A stretch of 17,694 bases of DNA, taken from Gracilaria caudata (lineage: Eukaryota; Rhodophyta; Florideophyceae; Gracilariales; Gracilariaceae). The translations under genes and the position numbers were made by a program. Positions 8,400 through 16,114 of the stretch are shown here, one piece after another. The notes beneath the pieces are model-generated. The model was not told where the DNA came from. It made no database searches and saw only the letters and a list, made by a program, of their open reading frames with translations. The first letter of the stretch is position 1. Each line of letters begins with the position of its first letter. The stretch lies in contig JASCIV010000421.1 in assembly GCA_030374735.1 (NCBI GenBank), forward strand, positions 1 to 17,694, read 5' to 3'.

Positions 8400-8718
8400 C
8401 TATAAACAAATAAGCGCCGTCCCCAACAACGCATTTCTGAGTTTCAGAATAGCAACTCCACCACTCGATCGACGCCCACGACGAAAAGCACTTCCATGAT
8501 CTACAAGAGCGTTGTTGAGAGTGATTCGTCCTTTTTCTGCCTCGCTAGCCATGAGTATGACCGCGTGTTTCAAGATCTGTTCTGGGTTGTCACATGTAAT
8601 AATTGCAGATTCGAATTTGGTGATGCGCTAATTGAAACGCTAAGCCATTCATTCCGGAGCTCCATAGCAAACGTGTCCGACATTTGACGTTGCGAACAAG
8701 GTTGAGTTGATTGAAAAG
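8400..8718 (-). pseudogene. Array gene copy 5, broken
   Basis: Homologous to the array proteins from the QLNLVRNVKC region (WSSGMNGLAFQLAHHQI follows) to the stop codon at 8400. A net 47-bp deletion removes the segment that includes CFG and shifts the frame. The N-terminal third and the promoter are missing, as the homology jumps at about 8718-8740 to far-upstream flank. The remaining 3' half, in the shifted frame, keeps the basic loop (FRRGRRSSGG) and VAILKLRN but ends in an altered tail. It is a basic-loop type like copies 1 and 2. Confidence 0.85.
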
Positions 8719-9400
8719 TTGTGTTAACTTGTACAAAGACAAATGAGAATAGGTTAAAAACAGAGATATGAGTGAAAAATCACAACGTGAGCACGTGGAA
8801 AGTAAAAACTCAAGAGGGAAACGTAAGGCATGATTGTGAGTGCGTTTAAATTTAGATTTAGCGGAAGCGATGGACTTGCTTCAAAAACAGAAATGCAAGC
8901 GTTTGGCAATGTAGAACGGACAGATGAATCTTACATCTCAAATTTTGAGATCACGATTCGAGGAGACATTGAGTCGCTCTGCGCTTGTTTTGTAAGGTTA
9001 TTCTGTGTGAAAAAGAGCGTGCGGCGGACGAGTCCTTTGCGTATGACGAGATCTGATTCACAGGTGCTTTGCGCTTCCCAGGCAGTACAACGGTACTGTA
9101 ACTCTTATGGCTGTGCGCGAGCTAACTGTGTGGGGTGGAAATGTAGCGGAGCTAACGTTTGAATGGTGAAAGTGGTAAGAGGGATACACTTGTATGCGGC
9201 GTTGATTTTGGTGGGGGAGCGAAGGCAAACACCCTTCTCCCGAGTGTTTTATAGAGGCGCAAAGAAAGGCTGACGCTCGCCAATCAACGTTTGTGTTTGC
9301 ACGTGTATTATTGTGTCTTAGGAATGTGGGAGGAAATGGGGCGTATTAAGAGTGCAATTGTTGCGCGAATAAGGTGCGAGTGCTTCGCGGTCCATCGAAT
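8719..9400. other. Right end of array and following spacer
   Basis: Positions 8735-8830 match the far 5' flank of copies 1 and 2 (AATGAGAATAGG, CAGAGATATGAGT, GTGAGCACGT), and shorter matches (GTAGAACGGACAGAT, GAGACATTGAGT) continue to about 8980. A 110-codon plus ORF (8830-9162) runs across this homologous spacer and has no recognisable domain; I do not call it a gene. Nothing clear lies in 9163-9400. Confidence 0.45.
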
Positions 9401-10035
9401 TTTCAAAGTGATAAGAGGTTCCCGAGGGGGGAACCTTCAAATATTGACAGCTTGTCTAGTGTAATGCATCGCAGCTGACAGTTGGAGAAACACGCGCAAG
9501 TCATTGCTGTGCTCCCTTCAACTGATGCGTGGTCAGCGATGATAATGCTCGAGCACGTCGAAACGCTAATTCCATTAGATCGACGGCGTGTGTGCTGCTG
9601 CGCAGGCAACTGCTGCCGCTGCGCATGGAAGGTGCGGCGTGTGCACGCGAACACCTTCGCACCGCGTCGGCGACTCGCCGCAAACACGCAGTCCACTTTT
9701 GCCCACTTTTGCGTCAGCGCATCTCCATTTTTGTAAATGATACGATATCGCTAGCAACACACCGGCAGCCCCGTCGCCACACTGCACCGCGTGCGCCAGA
9801 AGCACCGATGCGAGCTCGAGAGCCGATTGCGACAAGCGGCAAGCGAAGGCGAGCGGAATTGAACGTTCAAGAACACAGCCTGCCGATAAGTCAGAATGTC
9901 ACGTGATTCGCCTATCAAAGCGCCAAACGTGGCCGTATCCTCATGTCCGCCGCCCGACTACAATTTCACTTAAAATTTGCCTTACACGTGCAACCGCCAG
10001 CGTTGTCATTGCTTCCAGCTTGCCTCTAAATACTG
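9401..10035. other. GC-rich upstream region of the cyclin gene
   Basis: The region is GC- and CpG-rich and carries overlapping ORFs in several frames of both strands (for example 9529-9906 plus and 9403-9696 minus), none with a recognisable domain. High GC makes stop codons rare, so these ORFs are weak evidence. It may be the regulatory region of the cyclin gene. Confidence 0.4.
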
Positions 10036-10043
10036 TATATATT
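10036..10043 (+). promoter_or_regulatory. TATA box of the cyclin gene
   Basis: TATATATT in an AT-rich island of otherwise GC-rich DNA, 123 nt upstream of the cyclin ATG. The spacing resembles that of the array genes. An initiation site near 10062-10070 is inferred. Confidence 0.55.
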
Positions 10044-10063
10044 AAAACGTCTCCCCATCGTCA

Positions 10064-10246
10064 ATGCCTTCGAAACACGCGCCAACTCTTCGCCCGCAGC
10101 GCATGGAAAAGTCGATGCGCCTCGCGCCATGTGAGAGCGCACTCCGCCCGTTGTTCAGATGTCATCGCCGTCCACCGCATCCAACACGCCCCGTCGCTCC
10201 CGCCCCAGCGCGCGTGCGCATGGCCGCCACCGTCGCCCCGCCATGA
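10064..10246 (+). other. Upstream ORF overlapping the cyclin start
   Basis: A 60-codon ORF starts at an ATG 95 nt before the cyclin ATG, in another frame, and runs 88 nt into the cyclin coding region. If the mRNA starts before 10064, ribosomes using this ATG would bypass the cyclin start. Its peptide is Arg/Pro-rich with no recognisable domain. The ATG lies almost exactly where transcription should begin, so it may or may not be in the mRNA. Confidence 0.35.
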
Positions 10247-11790
10247 ACGCGCGCCCCTGCTGCTTTGCGCAGCAGCCGCCGCACCCGCCGCACCATCCAC
10301 AACCGCAGCAACAGCAGCAGCAGCCGCCATCGCAACCGCCACAACCGCCGCCGCAGCAGCAGCAGCACCCGCTGCCGTCGCACGTGCCCCGCTCGCTGTC
10401 AACAGCGGTGCGCGCGTCCAATGTGCCGTTCTTTTCAAACGCCGTGTCTCATCGAGTGCCGCCGCACGCTCAACACCCGCAACAATTGTCACATCCAGCT
10501 CTTCCACCCCCACCACCCCCACCTCCCCGACCACCTCCACCGCCGCCGTCGTCGTCATCGTCGTCTCATCGCGCTGCGCTTCAGGCGCACGCGCCAAGTG
10601 CGTATCCGCAACCCACCGTTCCGTCGTCTCAACCGCGCCAACCATATGTGTACCCCAGCGCGCACACGTCGCGCGGCGCGACGTCCACACGTTCGGTAGC
10701 GCCCGTCACGGCGTTGTCGTCGCACGTGCGTCTCAGCAGGCCGTCACACCACCCATCTTCGCGTCTCTCCCACGCGTCTTACACGGCGCCGCAATACATA
10801 CCCTCCTCACAGCTGTCTTATTCGCAGCCGTCCGCCGAACCTCACTCTCAGTTTGTGCAAACACGCCCCATCACGTTTTCTACATCGTCTCCGCCATTGT
10901 CTTCAACGCAGTGGCAGTCGCAGTCGCTGCAGCAGCAGCAACAACAGCAGCAGCGCGCAAAGGCCATGCTGTATGCGCGCGCACTGGCCACCACAGCCAC
11001 AACCACGCCACCACCCTCGCCCACGCGCCCGTTTGTGGGTGCGCTTAGTAAGGAGCAGTTTGTGTTAATCTGTGCCAGTAATTTGGATTATACAGCCACT
11101 GCCAATGACAACACCTTTGCGCTGCCGCTGTATTCAGAGAGTGAGAGCGTGTTTTTCAGCGTGGTGAAGCCAACAATAGCCACCACCGAATACGTCAAAC
11201 GACTTGTCATGTACACGCATTGCAGCGCCTCTGCGTTTGTGGTGATGCTGGTATATCTCGATCGGGTGGCGCGCAATAACCGCAGATTGGTGGTCACGCC
11301 GTATAACATGCATCGATTGCTCATCACCGCGCTCACGCTGGCATGCAAGAGCCTGGATGACCAGTGTTTCACCAACGCGCACTACGCAAAGGTGGGTGGC
11401 ATTCCTACGCTGCGCGAGATGAATCGCTTGGAGTTGCAGTTTCTCAAGGACTTGCAATACGATTTGTTTGTGAAACGAGAGGAGCATGACGCCAAGGTGT
11501 TGCAACTGAGCGCTCACGAGTTCAATTCTCCCACTTCAATTCTGGCACACTCCTGCTCACCGCAGGCGCCGCCGCAGCCGTCGGCGGCGCGCATGTGCAA
11601 CACGGCGAGTGAGCGCACACAGCAGCCGATGACGGTGGTGAGCGCGGCGCGCGAGGCACAGAGTTGTGAGCGCATGGGTTGGAACGGCGCTGATGGTGTG
11701 TATGGTAAACGCTGCGAAGATGGGGGGATGCCATCCACAGAGACGTCGTTCGTGACATCAGCCTCAATTCGACGTACATATAGACGGTGA
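10159..11790 (+). CDS. PHO80/cyclin-P/U-like cyclin with Gln/Pro-rich N-terminus (543 aa)
   Basis: A cyclin of the PHO80/Pcl/plant cyclin-P(U) class, whose members activate a PHO85/CDK5-like kinase (phosphate, nutrient or morphogenesis signalling in fungi; roles elsewhere less clear). The cyclin box spans about 317-440: EYVKRLVMYTHCS at 344-356, YLDR at 366-369, HRLLIT at 385-390, CKSLDDQCFTNAHYAKVGGI at 396-415 and EMNRLELQFLKDLQYDL at 420-436. The DD..F.N..YAKVGG and E.N.LE patterns are the class hallmark. Residues 1-300 are low complexity: Q50-55, Q66-69, P116-123, P125-130, S131-136 and Q258-265. Residues 445-543 form an unrecognised tail. ATG at 10159 is the first Met after an in-frame TGA. 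No intron is needed. The kinase partner and process cannot be read from the sequence. Confidence 0.87.
   Translation: MSSPSTASNTPRRSRPSARAHGRHRRPAMNARPCCFAQQPPHPPHHPQPQQQQQQPPSQPPQPPPQQQQHPLPSHVPRSLSTAVRASNVPFFSNAVSHRVPPHAQHPQQLSHPALPPPPPPPPRPPPPPPSSSSSSHRAALQAHAPSAYPQPTVPSSQPRQPYVYPSAHTSRGATSTRSVAPVTALSSHVRLSRPSHHPSSRLSHASYTAPQYIPSSQLSYSQPSAEPHSQFVQTRPITFSTSSPPLSSTQWQSQSLQQQQQQQQRAKAMLYARALATTATTTPPPSPTRPFVGALSKEQFVLICASNLDYTATANDNTFALPLYSESESVFFSVVKPTIATTEYVKRLVMYTHCSASAFVVMLVYLDRVARNNRRLVVTPYNMHRLLITALTLACKSLDDQCFTNAHYAKVGGIPTLREMNRLELQFLKDLQYDLFVKREEHDAKVLQLSAHEFNSPTSILAHSCSPQAPPQPSAARMCNTASERTQQPMTVVSAAREAQSCERMGWNGADGVYGKRCEDGGMPSTETSFVTSASIRRTYRR
10297..10368 (+). repeat. CAG/CAA and CCG triplet tract in the cyclin N-terminus
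   Basis: Interrupted runs of CAG, CAA, CCG and CCA codons encode two Gln runs (residues 50-55 and 66-69) within Pro-rich sequence. Similar low-complexity coding tracts occur at about 10507-10567 (Pro then Ser codons) and 10930-10953 (eight Gln codons). Such tracts commonly vary in length between strains. Confidence 0.75.
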
Positions 11791-12091
11791 AGAAGCTTAT
11801 CGCACTCGTTGCACGAATGCGCAAGAGAGCACACAGACAACGAATCGCACCTTTTGTTCAGACTGTTGTCAAACTGTACAGAAACTGGTGCTATCTCAGC
11901 GTCACGCCCAATGTCACCAACGCGGGCGAATGAAAGAGGTCTATCTACGAACGCTTGTGTGTAATTTAGAGGAGTCAACCAGAAAACAAAACTGCAGTAC
12001 TAGGCTTTTAAGATTTAGAGCCATTGGCATCGACCGTTGTCACCATCAGCCATACAAGTAAATGGTTACCGGTCACGGACAGGAGCATGCC
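11791..12091. other. 3' region of the cyclin gene
   Basis: No further gene is seen. GC content drops shortly after the stop codon. A minus ORF covering 11514-11978 is the antisense shadow of the cyclin tail. No convincing polyadenylation signal could be fixed. Confidence 0.4.
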
Positions 12092-12149
12092 AAACTGAAT
12101 ATCCACAAGTCAGTGTTGCTCGCAGCAAGTGCTTGTGGATATTCAGTTT
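12092..12149. repeat. Perfect 18-bp inverted repeat, strong hairpin
   Basis: AAACTGAATATCCACAAG (12092-12109) is the exact reverse complement of 12132-12149. The 22-nt loop holds a further 5-bp pair, TTGCT/AGCAA (12116-12120 and 12124-12128). Transcribed from either strand it would form a hairpin of about 58 nt. It could be a small-RNA precursor, a 3'-end structure of the minus ORF next to it, or a foldback relic. Confidence 0.8.
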
Positions 12150-12409
12150 CGCAGCTTCTTCGGCCGCCGTTTAGGTCGTTTTGGAAATTGACGGGGCCAG
12201 CGAGAGAAGCGTACGGTTTCCGTACAGTATGATACGTGGCTCTTCCAATTGACCGCTCCTTGAGACGTGGTATAACGGCAGTTTGACATTGGGCACGAGT
12301 ACAGATTCATTTGCAGTTCATGGCCATACTGTGGAAACCAATGCTCAGCGTGTGGTGGTTCCACCGGAGGAGTGACCGCGCTTCGTTCATCAGATCCGAG
12401 TTAATAGAG
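12143..12409 (-). pseudogene. ORF fragment with a C2HC zinc-finger-like pattern
   Basis: An open frame between TAA near 12410 and TGA at 12143 encodes about 88 residues. It contains SCPMSNCRYTTSQ with spacing C-x4-C-x13-H-x3-C, close to a C2H2/C2HC finger, followed by a very basic tail (PKRPKRRPKKLR) that could be a nuclear signal. No ATG precedes the finger except one four codons before its first Cys (12310), giving 55 residues. It is therefore a short gene, a terminal exon or a relic. The stop codon lies inside the 12092-12149 hairpin. No family is recognised. Confidence 0.35.
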
Positions 12410-13456
12410 TGCATCCAGGAAAACTCAAAACCGCCAGCCGACCAGAAATCTGGCGGCATTTGAGGAAACACATACTGTAGGAGCAGCCTGCCAATTTTGG
12501 CGCGAATAAATCACCCCAATCATCGTCGCAAACGAGCTCGAACCGCCGTAAGGTACCTACTTTGCTCCACTGTAAGCAAAAATCGGCCTTCGAGTTCGTG
12601 TGAAGTCCGTGGTTCGTTTTGGAACTAATCTTTGCAACCTAGCGAAACGAAATTTGTTTGAGATTAAGGGCCTTTCCAAAAAAACTGGTCTGCATGGGCA
12701 TGCACATTTGCGTACTCTCTGCAGTGATGGCAACGGCTGTTTGGAAGCGACTTCTAACCGACCGAGCCCAGCTAGTTAGATGCGTTAATGAGCTTAACAT
12801 CATAATCATTATATGCTCCAGTGCTAAGGATACCGAGTCGTGCGGTCACCAGTATCTCTTCCAGCATTGAGGCAATCCAGTCCTAGTCATACTTGAGACA
12901 AAGTCGTAGAGCGATCAAGATGCTCGCGGTTGTCCACTGTTGAAAACGCCATCCTCGGAGCTTGACAGTGTGCAGAACGGAGCCGGGAAAGTGGAAAGAG
13001 CTCTGACTCCTTTATATTCTGTCGGATTGACATCGGCCTCATGCAAGCGTTTCTCGAAAACTAGTATTGTTTGCAATATATTCAGGAAAACCTTGCGCGG
13101 GCGCTCAAGTCATGCGACCGTCAACAGAATATCTAGTGCACTTTTAGGCGCACCTTCACGCTGTAACTCAGGCCGGGAGAAGCGAACGATTCTGCTGTGC
13201 CGTTTCTAAACAGCCCTCGTTTTCACACTAACTCATGTCGATTTCCTTGCTCGGAGCACTAGTTCTTTCGTTTTCTTTATTCGGAGATTAAAGGTAATAA
13301 TCCAGCCAGTAACTGTACAGGCTTTTCTCTGGTTGCTAATAATGATCTACTAAAAGTAACCCGGAGTACTGTATGCAAACCCACTAAGCGAGAGACACCG
13401 CAATGATCAAGGTATTATAAGCAGACTTCATTGTGGAGGATGTGTTACAGCCTAGT
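12410..13456. other. Spacer without supported genes
   Basis: ORFs at 12658-12870 and 12940-13209 (plus) are short, lack a recognisable domain and sit in sequence with mixed composition. Parts may be decayed coding DNA, but nothing identifies it. Confidence 0.4.
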
Positions 13457-13491
13457 ACACTGCCGATGACTAGACTAGTCATCGGCAGTGT
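13457..13491. repeat. Perfect 16-bp inverted repeat with 3-nt loop
   Basis: ACACTGCCGATGACTA (13457-13472) and its exact reverse complement (13476-13491) are separated by GAC. As single-stranded DNA or RNA it forms a tight hairpin. It is followed only 0.2 kb later by another inverted repeat. Confidence 0.8.
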
Positions 13492-13694
13492 CACTGCAAC
13501 TCTAAACTGTCGGTAATATGGTAAACATGTAGTACCAACCCCCATTTTCCTCCGCTTTCTTACACAATGCCATGTAGAGATCACTTACGCTACACGCTTA
13601 TGCGCTCCTAACGAGGGCACACACCTGAATTCCGCATTTCAATTGCGGTCTATCGCTGCTGGACAGCACCCGGCAGGACACCGATTAACAAGCA

Positions 13695-13731
13695 AACTTT
13701 CAATGAACAGCATTGCTGCTCATTGAAAGTT
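13695..13731. repeat. 12-bp inverted repeat with structured loop
   Basis: AACTTTCAATGA (13695-13706) pairs with TCATTGAAAGTT (13720-13731). With one bulged A the stem extends by GC, and the loop contains CAGC/GCTG. The design is similar to the 12092 hairpin but the sequence is different. Confidence 0.75.
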
Positions 13732-14513
13732 GCGAAAGTAAATAAGGTTCTAGCATTGCGAACGAAGGCGGAATAAGACTACAATTGTAGAAGAATAGCA
13801 GCCTGAACAGTGTTCGAGATAGCAACGGTACTGTTGGCGACCAAGTTGGCGTGTCGACGTGCTCCCCCTGACAGCAGCGCCTCCTCGTCAGGCGAGCTCA
13901 TCTCGAGTTGGCGCCAGTTGGTACATGAAAACAAACACGACTTGTGCTTTCCGCTGCTTGTGCGTTGGCCTCCGTCATTACCGTACACCCAACGACCCAC
14001 CAGTCACAAGGCTGACTCACTCTCCATACCAAATGACGTCCACTCCCGTGACGCCATGCGCTCACACTTTATTGCACAAAGTCACAACGACAAACAAATG
14101 TTGCTTGCTGCTATGTACTATATGTAAGCTTATCTCGAGTGCGCTTTCTCGAGCTGTGTGTGTCGAAGGACGCAAGGATTTGCTCACCGAGCAACAAGAA
14201 GTGGGTGGAACACAGCGCTTCAATAGGAAATGAATTATTTGCTTTTATGAAAATATGCGTGTGGCAAGTTGGAATCCTTTACGGAGCATGACTGAATCCT
14301 GAGAAGGATGTAAGGAACTGGACGGCAATTTATTCCTGTCGTTAGGACGTCCGAAATTGACGTTCACAACAGGATCGCCGTCGTAGAAACGTAGGATAGA
14401 ACTGTCAGTGAGTACTGACACTGACGTAGACCGGCATATAAACTGCTTGGACAGACTCCAGATGTCTTAGAGACTCTCTGACGGTCTTGTCAACTCACGA
14501 CATATCCTGAAAG
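13732..14513. other. Spacer with unassigned ORFs
   Basis: A 105-codon frame without a canonical ATG (13810-14127 plus) and overlapping frames on both strands have no recognised content. A 7-bp hairpin TGTCAGT/ACTGACA lies near 14402-14419 and a TATA-like CATATAAAC at about 14434-14442. The downstream 14515-14766 frame lacks an ATG start and gives a signal-peptide-like hydrophobic stretch followed by unrecognised sequence; I do not call it. Confidence 0.35.
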
Positions 14514-14752
14514 TGTGCACCGCTCGTTTCTTTGCCACACTCTGGCGCTTTCTCTTGCTGTCATTATTATTTTCTACGTGCCGCAATTATCTCCCGAAGG
14601 TGACCTGAAGTTAGCTGTTCACAGAGTATTGCCTTCATCCAGACGCCGGCACTGCCGGAAACAACTTCATCCCCATCCCTCGTGCCAGGCCCTTGTTCAG
14701 AGGACCAATTCGCTCCACCTCCCCTTCCGTATGGCTTCTTCCTTTACTCCAA

Positions 14753-14833
14753 CATGGGTGGTGTAGAAATTGCAGGCGCAGTGGCCGGGGCGGCTGGTGA
14801 GGCGCCCACACTTCTTGCGTTTCGCAAGTGTTG
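14753..14833 (+). other. Small ORF, Gly/Ala-rich (26 aa)
   Basis: An ATG opens a 26-codon ORF beginning MGGVEIAGAVAGAAGEAP and ending FRKC. It lies about 310 nt after the TATA-like site near 14434 and just before a hairpin. It may be the start of a decayed gene or chance; no family is recognised. Confidence 0.15.
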
Positions 14834-14843
14834 AGCTTCGCGG

Positions 14844-14867
14844 CTGACTTCGTGTTCTTGAAGTCAG
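14844..14867. repeat. 8-bp perfect hairpin (up to 11 bp with one bulge)
   Basis: CTGACTTC (14844-14851) pairs with GAAGTCAG (14860-14867), extended outward by GC pairs with one bulge. A second weaker stem, TTGCG/CGCAA, lies directly before it at about 14815-14826. Confidence 0.6.
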
Positions 14868-14901
14868 CGCGTTGCGTTTATTGCTTAAATACTATCTGTA
14901 C

Positions 14902-15345
14902 TTATTGGGTTACGTCATCTTGTGAAGTTTCCACATGCGCTAAGATCTCATAACAGATTTCTGTAGCATCATCCCTAGTAAGGTACTGCCAATATGTCAC
15001 GCAAATGCATCGCAAATGCATGTCGTACCTTCCCAAAGTTCCATAATTATTATGATACGCAAACAGCAAATAATAACACGTAGACAAATTCTCATAATTC
15101 TCATAATGTGAGGTCGGACAGTACAGCACAATTCTTACTGCATTGTCAATTCCAACATTGCGTGCATTGAGAACAAGTTGACCGCCTTTACCTGCCGAGA
15201 GGATCTCGCTGCCGACAATGGCACTGATTTGCAACTCCATCAAGACGTAGTCGAGAAAATGATCGAGTACACTGGTTATTGGCTCACGCAACGCATCAAC
15301 GAGTCCACAAGGATTCTCTTTCGGGCGTGGAAAGCACGCCTGCAA
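14902..15345 (-). other. Unrecognised minus-strand ORF (147 codons)
   Basis: The C-terminal half, outside the overlap with the plus-strand broken gene, reads plausibly as protein (YWQYLTRDDATEICYEILAH near the end). No family is recognised. The N-terminal half is antisense to the plus-strand ORF from 15112 and is probably a shadow. A tandem 11-bp repeat, CGCAAATGCAT twice (15000-15010, 15011-15021), lies within it. Confidence 0.25.
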
Positions 15346-15575
15346 TCTGCGAAGGAAGAGTGCATAGAACTGTCGCCCAAAGTAGAATGTGGTAGCCCGT
15401 TCACCCGAGTACGGCGAAGGAAAGCTACCTTGGAAAGCATTGACAAGCTAGTGCATGAACTCTTTGATTTTCCGAAGGATGTTGAGATGAAGAAAATGAA
15501 AACACCTGATGCGGATGAATCCGTGTCTCATATCGAACCGAAGTTCAACACCAATGGCACTGTTCCGCCCAACCC

Positions 15576-16114
15576 ACCGAGACCAGGGGCGTATTTGTGA
15601 CTAGAAAATTGACACGTGAAAAAGTCATAGTCACTGCTTCGTAGGTCGTAGTCAGTCACTTATAGTCACCATACGCATTGTTGTTTTTATGCTACCTAAG
15701 AACATATTCTTTAACGACACCCAGATAGCCGTCTTTCATGACGTTTATAAAACGCCGTATGGCAATATATTGTTCTGCAAGCTTACAAACAATAACTTTG
15801 GCCACCAGTTCTACTAGGGAGCACTCACTATTCACTAGATAGGTGGAGCCAGCAGTCATATGTACAATTCTAGGCAGTTATTAATGCTATTGTTCTCTTT
15901 TTAGTTGGAGTCAACATAAAAACACTTCAAAAATTCCTTAGTGTACACTTATCTTTTCCTCTATGATCCCTATGTTGCTACGTGTACATTTGTATTACGT
16001 GTCATAAGTGTGACTAAATGTGACTAGAGTTTTGACGCATTTGCTAGTCAGTCAGTCACTAGTCATATTTTTTGGCGGTAGATAGTCAGTCACAAATACG
16101 GCCCTGCCCGAGAC
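15576..16114. repeat. 8-bp target-site duplication of the hAT-like element
   Basis: ACCGAGAC (15576-15583) directly precedes and CCCGAGAC (16107-16114) directly follows the element. They match at 7 of 8 positions. Eight-bp target duplications are characteristic of hAT transposons. Confidence 0.75.
15584..16106. mobile_element. hAT-like non-autonomous DNA transposon (MITE-like, 523 bp)
   Basis: The left end CAGGGGCGTATTTGTGACT and the reverse complement of the right end CAGGGCCGTATTTGTGACT are identical at 18 of 19 positions. Both begin CAGGG, typical of hAT ends. Flanks carry an 8-bp duplication with one mismatch. Subterminal GTCAGTCAC motifs occur at 15651-15659, 16051-16059 and 16085-16093, and AGTCAC/AGTCAT words repeat near both ends, like hAT transposase binding repeats. 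The interior is AT-rich with no coding capacity, so mobilisation would need a transposase from elsewhere. Confidence 0.8.

Larger units (their letters stand above)
441..8830 (-). repeat. Tandem array of five gene modules
   Basis: Five head-to-tail copies of a module contain the same small minus-strand gene with homologous 5' and 3' flanks. Stop codons lie at 666, 2214, 4069, 6944 and 8400, giving spacings of about 1.55, 1.86, 2.88 and 1.46 kb. The longest interval is explained by retrotransposon and spacer sequence. Copies 3 and 4 are the youngest pair, being near-identical through the N-terminal coding region, the promoter and much of the 5' flank. Copies 1 and 2 form an older pair. The conserved flanks show that whole modules, not only coding sequences, were duplicated, most simply by unequal crossing-over. 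Confidence 0.9.

Noticed and set aside
8830..9162. 110-codon plus ORF
   Set aside because: It begins within the 5' flank of pseudogene copy 5, whose homologous positions in other copies carry no such frame, and it has no recognised domain.
10061..10690. 209-codon minus-strand ORF, and the Cys/Gly- and Leu/Arg-rich ORFs nearby
   Set aside because: They are antisense shadows of the GC-rich triplet tracts of the cyclin; composition is repeat-driven and no domain is seen.
9903..11048. 381-codon plus-strand ORF
   Set aside because: It overlaps the cyclin in another frame. Its long Ala/Thr/Val-rich sequence is what the CAG/CCG tracts give when shifted, and it ends inside the cyclin gene.
14434..14600. 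Possible third LTR (TATA-like CATATAAAC with TTTCTACG about 130 nt on)
   Set aside because: No TG...CA ends, no primer-binding site and no repeat partner could be found.
14515..14766. Signal-peptide-like 83-codon ORF
   Set aside because: It has no ATG before the hydrophobic stretch, and the remainder has no recognisable content.
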